The position numbers were made by a program, and so were the translations under genes. 64,000 nucleotides of DNA from Ruegeria sp. HKCCSA071. Lineage in GTDB: Bacteria > Pseudomonadota > Alphaproteobacteria > Rhodobacterales > Rhodobacteraceae. The notes beneath the pieces were generated by a model, which was not told the DNA's origin, ran no database searches, and saw only the letters and a program-made list of their open reading frames with translations. Below, in pieces: positions 26,583 through 38,129 of this stretch. The DNA is taken from assembly GCF_017872555.1 (NCBI RefSeq), contig NZ_JAEDOX010000005.1, positions 62,001 to 126,000 on the forward strand, in the 5' to 3' direction. How positions within the stretch are numbered: the first letter of the stretch is position 1; the number at the start of each line of letters is the position of its first letter.

Positions 26583-27500
26583 TTACTTTGCCGCGATTGT
26601 CAGGTCTGAGAGCAGATTATTCAACACCAGAAACTCGCCCGCGCGCGAACAATCCGGCAGGGTCACTGACATGTCGCGCGACCGCAGGCGGCGGTCCGAC
26701 AACAACTCCAGCGACTGCACGTTCAGCGTGTGGCCGCAATTTGCATCGGTCACTTCGGCCTCGACAGTCAGGTCAATCGTGCCCGACTGTTCCGATGTAC
26801 TGGCCGGGAAAGAATACACTTCGATATTCTGAGTGATCCCGGAACCGGACTGTCCCAGACGCACAACCTCTCCGGCGCCTTCTGCAGATGCGTCATCCCA
26901 GACATGGCCATCCGCACCATAGCTGGCACCAAATTCCAGCGCGTGAATCTGCAACTCGGTTTCCCCCTGCCACTGCAGGACAACACGATCGAAACCGGCG
27001 ATTTCAGGGACGTGAGTGGTGGCGACGGTGCCTGTTTCATCTTCGAAAGAAAACAGGAAGATCGCGTATTCCGAAAGGGCCGGGATCGCCATGTCCAGCG
27101 CGCCGCTGACATCCGTCATCTGGCTAACAGTCAGGCCGCTATGGTGAATTTCAATCCGCTCATTCTTGTGGCACGGCGCTTTCAGCGACAGGTGCGCCAA
27201 GGCACCGGGCGCTGCTTTTGCGTGCGCGCTGATCCGGCAGTTCGATGTCTTGGGGGCAGTGGGTACAGCGCGGGGTGCCGGTGTCACATTGACCGGATCG
27301 GCATCTGACGCGGTGGCTGATGTCAGCACAATACTGTCTAGCCCCGACAGAATCGAAGACTGATCGGCAGCAGAGGCCACATCAATACCGTCCTGCGCGC
27401 GGTTCTGCTGCGCAGCTGGTCCGTTCTGCATCAGATAGCCTATGCCCAAGGCACAAGCGACCGTTCCGCACATGGTTACGTAGTTGCGAACTACAAACAA
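26583..27500 (-). CDS. Exported protein of unknown function, four conserved-looking cysteines
   Basis: About 305 residues with one N-terminal hydrophobic segment (MCGTVACALGIGYLM) and the rest beta-rich and acidic, suited to the periplasm. Two cysteine pairs stand out, SNCRISAH/KAPCHKN and DANCGH/LPDCSR, and could form disulfides. I chose the TTG at 27500 because GGGGAGG lies five bases upstream; the alternative is an ATG at 27473 without a good ribosome site. It follows secA on the same strand and precedes the PstS/OmpA fusion. I recall similar proteins beside secA in roseobacters, but I do not know a function. Confidence 0.65.
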   Translation of the reverse strand: MFVVRNYVTMCGTVACALGIGYLMQNGPAAQQNRAQDGIDVASAADQSSILSGLDSIVLTSATASDADPVNVTPAPRAVPTAPKTSNCRISAHAKAAPGALAHLSLKAPCHKNERIEIHHSGLTVSQMTDVSGALDMAIPALSEYAIFLFSFEDETGTVATTHVPEIAGFDRVVLQWQGETELQIHALEFGASYGADGHVWDDASAEGAGEVVRLGQSGSGITQNIEVYSFPASTSEQSGTIDLTVEAEVTDANCGHTLNVQSLELLSDRRLRSRDMSVTLPDCSRAGEFLVLNNLLSDLTIAAK

Positions 27501-27545
27501 GACACCCTCCCCAGTTGAAGGAGCAGCTTGCACTCTTGCCACGAA

Positions 27546-27568
27546 TCGCGGCCAATTTGTGGCCGCGA
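27546..27568 (-). terminator. Stem-loop after secA
   Basis: TCGCGGCC and GGCCGCGA are paired arms, extended inward by A/T, with a short AAT-rich loop. The hairpin lies 33 bases past the secA stop. There is no clear U-run on the minus strand, so it may slow rather than end transcription into the downstream exported-protein gene. Confidence 0.45.
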
Positions 27569-27600
27569 GACGGACTCATTGTGATCAGAGGGTGTTAACG

Positions 27601-30318
<2,718 letters not shown>

Positions 30319-30495
30319 GTTCACTCCAGCGGATCTGTTCTTGTCTTGGTTTTTGACAGGCTTGCCCACCTTGCGCGCAACCCATAGATACGGGGGGTGA
30401 AAGGCGGCCCTGTCCAAGGCTTCAAAGCGATGTAAGCGGCAGGTTCCAGAGTGTCAACGCTGCGCCCTGCCGCGGCAAGGAAATAGGATGATTCA

Positions 30496-31344
30496 ATGCC
30501 CAAAGGCCTCACTTTTCTGCCATCGCTGGCTCTGACCGCCATGATGGCCCTGCCGCTGGCCGCCGAAACCCAGCCGGATGCATCCACCGTGGTGGCGCGT
30601 GTGAACGGGGATGAGATCACTTTGGGTCACGTGATCGCAACCGTTGCCGCCCTGCCGCCGCAATACCAGCAGGCCGAAGATGACGTATTGTTCGACTTCG
30701 TGCTGGAACAGCTGATCCAGCAGCAACTGCTGGGGCAACAGCAGGACGGGCTGAACAAACTGAACACGCTGCGGCTGAAAAATGAAGAACGCTCCCTTCT
30801 GGCGGTTCAGACCGTCACAGCCCTGACCGATACCGTTGTCACGGACGAGGCCATTCAGGCGGCCTACGACGCGCAGTACAACGATTTCGCGGGTGAAGAC
30901 GAATTCGATGCCAGCCACATTCTGGTCGAGACCGAAGAACAGGCCAACGACCTCATGGCGCAGCTTGATGACGGCGCCGATTTCGCCGAACTCGCGCGCG
31001 CGCACTCCACCGGTCCGTCCGGCCCCAATGGCGGCGCGCTGGGCTGGTTCGGCAAGGGCCAGATGGTACCGGAATTCGAAACAGCCGTGGTCGCGCTTGA
31101 AAAAGGGCAGGTGTCTGATCCGGTTCAGACGCAGTTTGGCTGGCATGTGGTCAAGCTGAACGACAAGCGCAAAACCGAAGCGCCCGCGCTGGATGCCGTG
31201 CGCGAAGAGCTTGCACAGACCGTTCAGCAGAACGCCATTCAGGCGCGCATCGATGAACTGACACAGCAGGCGCAGATCGACCGCCCCGCTCTGGAAGGTG
31301 CCGGACCCGAAGTCCTGCGCCAGCTGGACCTGATTCAGGAGTAA
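30496..31344 (+). CDS. Periplasmic peptidyl-prolyl isomerase, parvulin (PpiC/SurA type)
   Basis: The 282-residue protein has a signal peptide (LTFLPSLALTAMMALPLAAE), a helical SurA_N-like part (NGDEITLGHVIATVAALPPQ, EQLIQQQLLGQQ) and a rotamase domain at about 135-225, marked by ASHILVETEEQA, GGALGWFGKGQMVPEFE and FGWHVVKLND. It should help outer-membrane or periplasmic proteins fold after export. It diverges from secA across about 180 bases and is followed after six bases by argJ. Confidence 0.88.
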   Translation: MPKGLTFLPSLALTAMMALPLAAETQPDASTVVARVNGDEITLGHVIATVAALPPQYQQAEDDVLFDFVLEQLIQQQLLGQQQDGLNKLNTLRLKNEERSLLAVQTVTALTDTVVTDEAIQAAYDAQYNDFAGEDEFDASHILVETEEQANDLMAQLDDGADFAELARAHSTGPSGPNGGALGWFGKGQMVPEFETAVVALEKGQVSDPVQTQFGWHVVKLNDKRKTEAPALDAVREELAQTVQQNAIQARIDELTQQAQIDRPALEGAGPEVLRQLDLIQE

Positions 31345-31349
31345 TCCCC

Positions 31350-32576
31350 GTGGCCAAGATCACCAAGGTTTCGCCGCTGGCGCCAGCGTCCTTCCCTGAT
31401 TTGCCTGCAATTGACGGTGTGCGGTTCGCCACCGTCGCGGCGGGTGTGCGCTATCAGGGCCGCACCGATGTCATGCTGGCCGTGCTGGACCCGGGCACAT
31501 CTGTGGCCGGGGTCTTTACCCGTTCAGCCACGCGAGCCGCCCCGGTTCTGGATTGTCAGGACAAGATCGGCGGGCCCAGCGATGGCCCGGCGGCGATCCT
31601 GGTGAATTCGGGTAATGCCAATGCCTTTACCGGGCATTATGGTCAGACCTCGGTGGCCGAGGTGACGCAGGCCATCTCGAAGGCGACAGGTGTTCCGGTC
31701 GAGCGGGTCTTTACCTCCTCAACCGGCGTCATCGGTGAGCCGCTGGCGCATGACCGCATCATTGCCAAGCTTGAAACGCTGAAGGCGGGTCTCAGCCGTC
31801 ACGCGATCGAAGACGCCGCACGCGCGATCATGACCACCGACACCTTCCCGAAAGGGGCCGTGGCGCAGGTCGAAATTGATGGCAAAACAGTCTCTATTGC
31901 GGGGATTGCCAAGGGATCCGGCATGATTGCGCCAGATATGGCGACCATGCTGGTCTATATCTTCACCGACGCGCAGGTCGAACAATCGGCGTTGCAGGCG
32001 ATGCTGGGGGCGCAGACAGACCGGACGTTCAACTGCATCACCGTGGACAGCGATACATCCACCTCGGACAGCCTGCTGCTGTGCGCCACCGGCGCTTCGG
32101 GTGTGGACGCCACCGGCAATGCGGCCTTCGCCGAGGCGCTGGAGGCTGTGATGCTGGATCTGGCCCAGCAAGTCGTGCGCGATGGCGAAGGTGCCACGAA
32201 ATTCGTCGAAATCCGCGTGACAGGGGCCGCAACAGACGCTGACGCCAAGACCCATGGCCTTGCCATCGCCAACTCTCCGCTGGTCAAAACCGCCATCGCG
32301 GGCGAAGACCCGAACTGGGGTCGTATCGTCATGGCCATCGGCAAATCCGGTGCCGCGGCGGATCGCGACCTGCTGAGCATTTCCTTCGGCGACATACTTG
32401 TGGCCGAAAAGGGCTGGGTCAGCCCCGATTACAGCGAAGACGCCGCCGCCGCCTATATGAAAGGTCAGGATCTGGTCATCGCCGTAGGTCTGGGTCTGGG
32501 CGCGGGCAAATCCACCGTCTGGACCTGCGATCTGACGCACGGATATATCGAGATCAACGCGGATTACCGCTCGTGA
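31350..32576 (+). CDS. argJ: Bifunctional glutamate N-acetyltransferase/ornithine acetyltransferase
   Basis: The 408-residue protein self-cleaves at the ATM-L junction; the expected nucleophile is T199 in APDMATMLVY. Other family marks are TSSTGVIGEPL, NCITVDSDTSTSDSLLL and AGEDPNWGRIVMAIG. It moves acetyl groups between acetylornithine and glutamate in arginine synthesis. The GTG start at 31350 has AGGAG eight bases before it. Its stop overlaps the mutT start (GTGA). Confidence 0.95.
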   Translation: MAKITKVSPLAPASFPDLPAIDGVRFATVAAGVRYQGRTDVMLAVLDPGTSVAGVFTRSATRAAPVLDCQDKIGGPSDGPAAILVNSGNANAFTGHYGQTSVAEVTQAISKATGVPVERVFTSSTGVIGEPLAHDRIIAKLETLKAGLSRHAIEDAARAIMTTDTFPKGAVAQVEIDGKTVSIAGIAKGSGMIAPDMATMLVYIFTDAQVEQSALQAMLGAQTDRTFNCITVDSDTSTSDSLLLCATGASGVDATGNAAFAEALEAVMLDLAQQVVRDGEGATKFVEIRVTGAATDADAKTHGLAIANSPLVKTAIAGEDPNWGRIVMAIGKSGAAADRDLLSISFGDILVAEKGWVSPDYSEDAAAAYMKGQDLVIAVGLGLGAGKSTVWTCDLTHGYIEINADYRS

Positions 32577-32971
32577 AAACCGTGTTGGTTTCAGCTGTCG
32601 CCCTGATCGACATCGAGGGCCGGGTGCTGGTGGCCCAACGCCCCGAGGGTAAATCCATGGCCGGTCTTTGGGAGTTTCCCGGCGGCAAGATCGAACCCGG
32701 CGAAACCCCCGAGGCCGCCTTGATCCGCGAATTGCACGAGGAGCTGGGCATCGATACCTGGGCCTCGTGCCTCGCCCCCCTGACCTTTGCCAGCCACAGC
32801 TATGACGATTTCCACCTGCTCATGCCGCTGTTCGCCTGCCGCAAATGGCAGGGTATCCCGCAGTCGAAAGAGGGGCAGGCGCTGAAATGGGTCCGCGCAA
32901 ATGACCTGCGCAATTACCCCATGCCGGCCGCGGATGTGCCCCTGATCCCGATCCTGCGGGATTGGTTGTAA
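32573..32971 (+). CDS. mutT: (Deoxy)nucleoside triphosphate pyrophosphohydrolase, MutT-type Nudix
   Basis: The 132-residue Nudix protein has a complete Nudix box at residues 38-60 (GKIEPGE...REL.EELGI). LVAQRPEGKSMAGLWEFPGG is typical of MutT enzymes that remove 8-oxo-dGTP. It begins with GTG overlapping the argJ stop. An argJ-mutT pairing is common in alphaproteobacteria and probably reflects co-transcription rather than a shared pathway. Confidence 0.9.
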   Translation: MKTVLVSAVALIDIEGRVLVAQRPEGKSMAGLWEFPGGKIEPGETPEAALIRELHEELGIDTWASCLAPLTFASHSYDDFHLLMPLFACRKWQGIPQSKEGQALKWVRANDLRNYPMPAADVPLIPILRDWL

Positions 32972-33063
32972 GGGCTCAAGGGGCGTCAGGCGCAAACGGC
33001 CCGGATTTCAGCTTGGCGGACTTGTTTGCCGATTTGTGGTAGTGTTCGAGTGCTTTCTCAATA

Positions 33064-33672
33064 GTGAAGAAGTACCTCGTTATGATTGCAAGTCGAGTTG
33101 GAAAGCTTTGGGGGTCCAGGATTGTTTTGATTTTGGCCTTTTTTGTTTTGGTGGTTCATGGTGCCAAAGCAGATGATGCGAAGACTGCGATAACGGTCAT
33201 GATCGAAGAACAGGCCCGAATTGACCGCTACGTCGAACTCGATTTTGCGCGGCAGGATCTTTTGTTTCACCAGACGAGCACGATCCTGGCCCTATACGGT
33301 GATTACAACTCCTACACCAAATCTGACGGCACTCAGGCCAATGGCTCTGACATGACGCGCTTCAGAAATCGGGTCACTGAATACGTGCCCGCTGCCATTG
33401 TGGATTTCCGCCGAAAGTCCCAAAGAGACAAATCAATTTCAGAGGATGAGGCAAGCAAGGTGGAAGCCGCCGAAGCCCTGATGGAAGAGATGCTTTTGGC
33501 CGCAGGCGAAATCATTGAACTTTGCGACGCCAACAAGCCCTATGAGGCAAGTCTCGTTTACCGCGATAAGACAATGCCCTTGAACACGAAACTTTTAGGG
33601 TTGCTGTACACGTTGCGCTCAACATCTGTTGGTCGTTTTAAAAAAGCAGCATTAAAAGCTAAGTATCAGTAA
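33064..33672 (+). CDS. Exported helical protein of unknown function
   Basis: The 202-residue protein starts with a signal peptide (KLWGSRIVLILAFFVLVVHG, cut near AKA-DD). The mature part is predicted helical and charged, with no motif I recognise. It is clearly more AT-rich than its neighbours and stands alone between mutT and the Liv cluster, so recent acquisition is possible. The GTG at 33064 gives a classic MKK signal-peptide start; an ATG at 33082 with GAAGAAG upstream is an alternative. A periplasmic four-helix sensory-type fold is one guess, not supported further. Confidence 0.6.
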   Translation: MKKYLVMIASRVGKLWGSRIVLILAFFVLVVHGAKADDAKTAITVMIEEQARIDRYVELDFARQDLLFHQTSTILALYGDYNSYTKSDGTQANGSDMTRFRNRVTEYVPAAIVDFRRKSQRDKSISEDEASKVEAAEALMEEMLLAAGEIIELCDANKPYEASLVYRDKTMPLNTKLLGLLYTLRSTSVGRFKKAALKAKYQ

Positions 33673-33789
33673 CCGCGCCAACCTGCCGAAAGTCGAATTC
33701 TGTTTGCCAGTACGCCATCCCTGTTGAACACGGGACCTGTTTGGTATGGCAATAGCTTGGGACGATCGGGTTCCTCATGAAAGTCTGCA

Positions 33790-33846
33790 TTTGTACATAG
33801 TGTACAAAACGTAACATCACCCCTCTGCACCTGTTACAATTTGTAA
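33790..33846 (+). promoter_or_regulatory. Two palindromic operator candidates upstream of the acyl-CoA synthetase/Liv cluster
   Basis: TTTGTACA-TAG-TGTACAAA at 33790-33808 is a perfect 8+8 inverted repeat. TTACAA-T-TTGTAA at 33834-33846 is a perfect 6+6 inverted repeat. The centres are 41 bases apart, close to four helical turns, so one dimeric regulator could bind both on the same DNA face. They lie 115-170 bases before the start at 33961. No regulator gene is adjacent, so the binding protein is unknown. Confidence 0.5.
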
Positions 33847-33960
33847 GAATTGAGAAAACATCAGGAAAAAGTTGACGCTGATCGTGCGGGTGTCCCAAAT
33901 CGGGGCACTGGCATCCGGGGGCTTTCCCGGATCCGCCATTTCCGGCTTTGAGGAGGCCGG

Positions 33961-35952
33961 ATGGGGAGGAGAAAAAGATTGGCTCAGACGCAGTCGGGCG
34001 CCGAAGGGTTGCATTCCCTTCCGGCGCTTCTACACCGCAACGCGACCCAGTTCGGGGATGCCCCGGCCTATCGGGAAAAAGAATTTGGGATCTGGCAATG
34101 CTGGACCTGGGCTGAAGCGGCCAAAGAAATTCGCGCGCTCGCCCTTGGATTTCTTGAAATTGGTGTCGAGCGCGGTGACCACATTGCCGTGATCGGACGC
34201 AACCGGCCAGCACATTACTGGACCATGGTCGCGGCACAGATGGTCGGTGCAATTCCGGTGCCTCTGTATCAGGACGCAGTCGCCGAAGAGATGACCTATG
34301 TGATGGAACATTGCGGCGCGAAATATGTCGTCTGCGGTGATCAGGAACAGGTCGACAAGGTCATCGAAATTCAGGAAAAAGTGCACCAGATCAAGCACAT
34401 ACTCTACACCGACAAGCGGGGGATGCGGAAATACGACCACAGCCAGATGAACGCGCTGGAAGACCTCATGGCCGAAGGTCAGGCAGGACATCAGCGGTTT
34501 GATGCAGAGCTGGACAAGCGCATCTCTGAGATCACCTATAACGACACTTGCGTCATGCTTTATACCTCGGGCACAACGGGCAAGCCCAAGGGGGTGGTTC
34601 TGTCGAACCGCAACGTGATCGAAAGCGCCAAGAACTCGGCGATCTTCGACCATTTGACCCGCGATGAAGATATCCTTTCCTACCTTCCAATGGCATGGGT
34701 CGGGGATTTCATCTTTTCCATCGGTCAGGCCTATTGGTGCGGGTTCTGCGTAAACTGCCCGGAAAGCGCCGACACGATGATGACCGATCTGCGCGAAATC
34801 GGGCCGACCTATTTCTTCGCCCCACCGCGCGTGTTTGAAAGCCAGCTGACCAATGTAATGATCCGGATGGAGGATGCGAGCAAGCTGAAGCAACGCATGT
34901 TCCATCACTTCATGGCGCATGCCAAAAAAGTGGGTGGCAAGTTGCTGGATGGCAAACCCGTCGGCTTTGGCGACCGGATGAAATACGCGCTGGGTAACCT
35001 GCTGGTCTACGGGCCGCTCAAGGATACGCTGGGTTATGGCCGGTTTCGGGTTGGCTATACAGCGGGTGAAGCGATCGGACCGGAAATCTTTGATTTCTAT
35101 AGGTCTTTGGGCATCAACCTGAAACAGCTTTATGGCCAGACCGAAGCAACCGTTTTCATCACCGTACAGCCGGATGGCGAGGTTCGGGCCGATACGGTTG
35201 GTGTTCCCGCGCCGGATGTTGAGATCAAGATCGACGACAAGGGCGAGATCCACTACCGCTCGCCCGGCGTGTTTGTCGAATATTACAACAACCCGGATTC
35301 CACGGCATCGACCAAAGATGCCGAAGGCTGGGTGGCAACGGGTGATGCCGGATTTATCGAGGAAAGCAGCGGCCACCTGCGGATCATCGACCGCGCCAAG
35401 GACGTGGGCAAAATGGCCGACGGGTCCATGTTCGCGCCGAAATATGTCGAGAACAAGCTGAAATTCTACCCCGATATTCTCGAGGTCGTTCTGTTCGGAA
35501 ACGGCAAGGACCGCTGCGTGGCGTTCATCAATATCGACCTGACAGCGGTCGGCAACTGGGCGGAACGTAACAACGTGGCCTATGCGTCCTATCAGGAACT
35601 GGCGGGGCATCCGCGTGTGTTAGAGACGATCAAGGCGCATGTGGAAGAGGTCAACAAATCGGTAGCAGCTGATGAAATGCTGTCCGGTTGCCAGGTGCAT
35701 CGCTTTGTCGTTCTGCACAAGGAACTGGACGCTGATGATGGTGAGATGACGCGCACCCGGAAAGTGCGGCGCGGGTTTGTCGAAGAGAAGTTCCACGACA
35801 TCATTGCGGCGCTTTATGACGGGTCCGAAAGCGTGTCAACCAAGACCGAAGTGACCTATGAAGATGGGCGCAAGGGAGCGATCAGCGCGACGCTGAAAAT
35901 CGTGGATGCGCCGGTTGTACCGGTTGCGCAACATAAGGTGGCAGCGGAATGA
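33961..35952 (+). CDS. Long-chain fatty-acid-CoA ligase-like AMP-forming synthetase
   Basis: The 663-residue adenylate-forming enzyme has the ATP loop MLYTSGTTGKPKG near residue 200, YGQTEATVFI near 390, GWVATGDAGF and a long C-terminal extension, as in FadD15/long-chain acyl-CoA synthetases. It activates a carboxylic acid to its CoA thioester. Two starts are plausible: the ATG at 33961 with GGAGG four bases before, or a TTG at 33979 with GGGGAGGAG upstream. It opens a cluster with a complete Liv-type importer and a second CoA ligase, so it may activate what the transporter brings in. Confidence 0.87.
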   Translation: MGRRKRLAQTQSGAEGLHSLPALLHRNATQFGDAPAYREKEFGIWQCWTWAEAAKEIRALALGFLEIGVERGDHIAVIGRNRPAHYWTMVAAQMVGAIPVPLYQDAVAEEMTYVMEHCGAKYVVCGDQEQVDKVIEIQEKVHQIKHILYTDKRGMRKYDHSQMNALEDLMAEGQAGHQRFDAELDKRISEITYNDTCVMLYTSGTTGKPKGVVLSNRNVIESAKNSAIFDHLTRDEDILSYLPMAWVGDFIFSIGQAYWCGFCVNCPESADTMMTDLREIGPTYFFAPPRVFESQLTNVMIRMEDASKLKQRMFHHFMAHAKKVGGKLLDGKPVGFGDRMKYALGNLLVYGPLKDTLGYGRFRVGYTAGEAIGPEIFDFYRSLGINLKQLYGQTEATVFITVQPDGEVRADTVGVPAPDVEIKIDDKGEIHYRSPGVFVEYYNNPDSTASTKDAEGWVATGDAGFIEESSGHLRIIDRAKDVGKMADGSMFAPKYVENKLKFYPDILEVVLFGNGKDRCVAFINIDLTAVGNWAERNNVAYASYQELAGHPRVLETIKAHVEEVNKSVAADEMLSGCQVHRFVVLHKELDADDGEMTRTRKVRRGFVEEKFHDIIAALYDGSESVSTKTEVTYEDGRKGAISATLKIVDAPVVPVAQHKVAAE

Positions 35953-36030
35953 GGGCCGCCATAGCACCGCGCGACCTGCGGCCATCACCCCGCCCGCCAT
36001 CCCGTTTATGCGCAAGTCAGGGAGTGACTG

Positions 36031-36849
36031 ATGCTGGATAACGCCGAAGGATATGTCACCGAAGACGGTCGCAAGATCGGCGGCGTGGTGATGGAAATGA
36101 AGAACATCACCCTGCGCTTTGGCGGCGTCGTGGCGATCAAGGATATCTCGTTCGATATTCGCGAGGGTGAGATTCGCGCCATCATCGGGCCGAACGGGGC
36201 CGGGAAATCGTCGATGCTGAACGTTATCTCGGGGTTCTATGTCCCGCAGGAGGGCGAGGTCTGGTTCCACGGATCAAAACGCCCGCCCATGCGCCCCTTT
36301 GAGGTGGCGCAGCAGGGAATCGCGCGGACGTTCCAGAACATCGCCCTGTTCGAGGGGATGAGTGTTTTGGACAACGTCATGACCGGGCGCTTGAACTTCA
36401 TGCAGACCAACATCCTCCAGCAGGCGTGGTGGAAGGGAAAGGCCGAGGCGGAAGAGGTTGAAAACCGTGAGGCGGTCGAGAAGATCATCGATTTCCTTGA
36501 AATCCAACACATCCGCAAGACACCCGTTGCGCGCCTGCCTTATGGCCTGAAAAAACGCGTCGAACTGGCCCGCGCACTGGCGGCAGAACCAAAGCTCTTG
36601 CTGCTGGATGAACCGATGGCGGGCATGAACGTCGAAGAGAAAGAGGACATGAGCCGCTTTATCCTCGACGTGAATGACGAATTCGGCACCACCATCGCCC
36701 TGATCGAACACGATATGGGCGTGGTGATGGACCTGAGCGACCGCGTGGTCGTGATGGATTACGGCAAAAAGATTGGTGACGGTACACCCGACGAGGTGCG
36801 CAACAATCAGGAAGTCATCGACGCCTATCTGGGGGTCAGCCATGACTGA
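36031..36849 (+). CDS. livG: Liv-type ABC transporter ATP-binding protein (LivG)
   Basis: The 272-residue ATPase has Walker A GPNGAGKSS, the variable signature LPYGLKKRVELARALA, Walker B LLLLDEPMAGMN and EHDMGVVMDLSDRVVVMD. The C-terminal BCA_ABC-type end (VIDAYLG) marks the branched-chain amino acid family. It pairs with LivF to power the LivH/LivM permease. The true substrate may be an organic or aromatic acid, given the flanking CoA ligases. Confidence 0.88.
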   Translation: MLDNAEGYVTEDGRKIGGVVMEMKNITLRFGGVVAIKDISFDIREGEIRAIIGPNGAGKSSMLNVISGFYVPQEGEVWFHGSKRPPMRPFEVAQQGIARTFQNIALFEGMSVLDNVMTGRLNFMQTNILQQAWWKGKAEAEEVENREAVEKIIDFLEIQHIRKTPVARLPYGLKKRVELARALAAEPKLLLLDEPMAGMNVEEKEDMSRFILDVNDEFGTTIALIEHDMGVVMDLSDRVVVMDYGKKIGDGTPDEVRNNQEVIDAYLGVSHD

Positions 36850-36878
36850 GACCAAAGCAGATATCCGGGGAGGCACAT

Positions 36879-37865
36879 ATGCCTGAGCAGTTAATCTTTG
36901 CCACGGAGGTCATCCTTAACGGTCTGATGGCCGGGGTGCTTTATGCGCTGGTCGCGCTGGGCTTTGTGCTTATCTACAAGGCATCCGGGATTTTCAATTA
37001 TGCGCAAGGGGTTATGGCCCTGTTTGCGGCGATGACGCTGGTCGGGATCATGAACGGGCAGGTGCCTTTCGCGCATTTGATCAACGCGACCTTCGGCACT
37101 CATGTCTATAACTTCGGCTGGAACATCCCCGCCCTGCTGGCGATCATCCTGACAATGGGCGTGATGGTTCTGCTGGCCTGGTGTGTGCAGCGCTTTGTCA
37201 TGCGGCATCTGGTTGGGCAGGAGCCGATCATCCTGTTCATGGCCACGATCGGTCTGGCCTATTTCCTTGAAGGCGTGGCCGACCTGATGTGGGGATCCGA
37301 GATCAAGACGCTGGATGTGGGTCTGCCGCAGGGCATCAACCTGTGGATCGACGAGGTCACCTTTAACATCTTCGGCTATGGCTTCTTCATCGACAACCTC
37401 GACATCGTGGCAACCGTGATTGCGGCGCTTCTGGTGGCGGCACTGGTGGCCTTCAGCCAGTACACAAAGCAGGGCCGGGCCATGCGCGCGGTGGCGGATG
37501 ACCATCAGGCAGCGCTTTCGGTCGGGATCTCGCTCAACTTCATCTGGGTCATGGTCTGGTCGGTGGCCGGGTTCGTGGCGCTGGTCGCGGGGATCATGTG
37601 GGGCACCAAATCGGGCGTGCAGTTCTCGCTGTCGCTGATCGCGCTCAAGGCGCTGCCGGTGCTGATGCTGGGCGGGTTCACCTCGATCCCCGGTGCCATC
37701 GTCGGCGGTCTGATCATCGGAGTGGGCGAGAAACTGTTCGAATTCTCGATTGGCCCGCTGGTCGGCGGCGCGACCGAGAACTGGTTCGCCTATGTGCTGG
37801 CGCTGATCTTTCTGGTGTTTAGACCGCAGGGTCTGTTCGGCGAGAAGATCATCGAGAGGGTGTAA
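36879..37865 (+). CDS. livH: Liv-type ABC transporter permease (LivH)
   Basis: The 328-residue membrane protein has about eight to nine hydrophobic segments. Family features include LIYKASGIFNYAQGVMALF near the start, GRAMRAVADDHQAALSVGIS and LPVLMLGGFTSIPGAIVGGL. It forms half of the inner-membrane channel. Thirty bases separate it from livG; a GGGAGG ribosome site precedes the ATG. A small membrane-protein gene follows after three bases. Confidence 0.9.
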   Translation: MPEQLIFATEVILNGLMAGVLYALVALGFVLIYKASGIFNYAQGVMALFAAMTLVGIMNGQVPFAHLINATFGTHVYNFGWNIPALLAIILTMGVMVLLAWCVQRFVMRHLVGQEPIILFMATIGLAYFLEGVADLMWGSEIKTLDVGLPQGINLWIDEVTFNIFGYGFFIDNLDIVATVIAALLVAALVAFSQYTKQGRAMRAVADDHQAALSVGISLNFIWVMVWSVAGFVALVAGIMWGTKSGVQFSLSLIALKALPVLMLGGFTSIPGAIVGGLIIGVGEKLFEFSIGPLVGGATENWFAYVLALIFLVFRPQGLFGEKIIERV

Positions 37866-37868
37866 CGC

Positions 37869-38126
37869 ATGACCAAACTCATCGCCATCATCAACGTGAT
37901 CGCATGGGCGGGGTTCTGGGCCTTTGGATATATCGCGCTGACCTCGAATGACCTGACCGACAGCCAGCTGACGATTGCCGCAATCCTGGCCTTTGCCGGG
38001 CTGATCATGGGTGTTCTGGCCTACCTGAAACTGGTGCGCGCCTCTGAGGCGAGCGGATATGCCAAAGGGTCCAGCCAGCTGGACGCCGCGACCCGGAACC
38101 GGGCGCAGGAAGAATGGGGAAAGTAA
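37869..38126 (+). CDS. Small membrane protein inside the Liv transporter operon
   Basis: An 85-residue protein with two transmembrane helices (about 4-25 and 38-57) and a polar, charged C-terminus. It lies three bases after livH and three before livM, so it is almost certainly translated with them. I do not recognise a family; it may be an accessory subunit of this transporter subtype. Confidence 0.7.
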   Translation: MTKLIAIINVIAWAGFWAFGYIALTSNDLTDSQLTIAAILAFAGLIMGVLAYLKLVRASEASGYAKGSSQLDAATRNRAQEEWGK

Positions 38127-38129
38127 CAG

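Noticed and set aside
34030-35610. A 526-codon open frame opposite the acyl-CoA synthetase
   Set aside because: The plus-strand protein has clear adenylation motifs; the antisense text has none.
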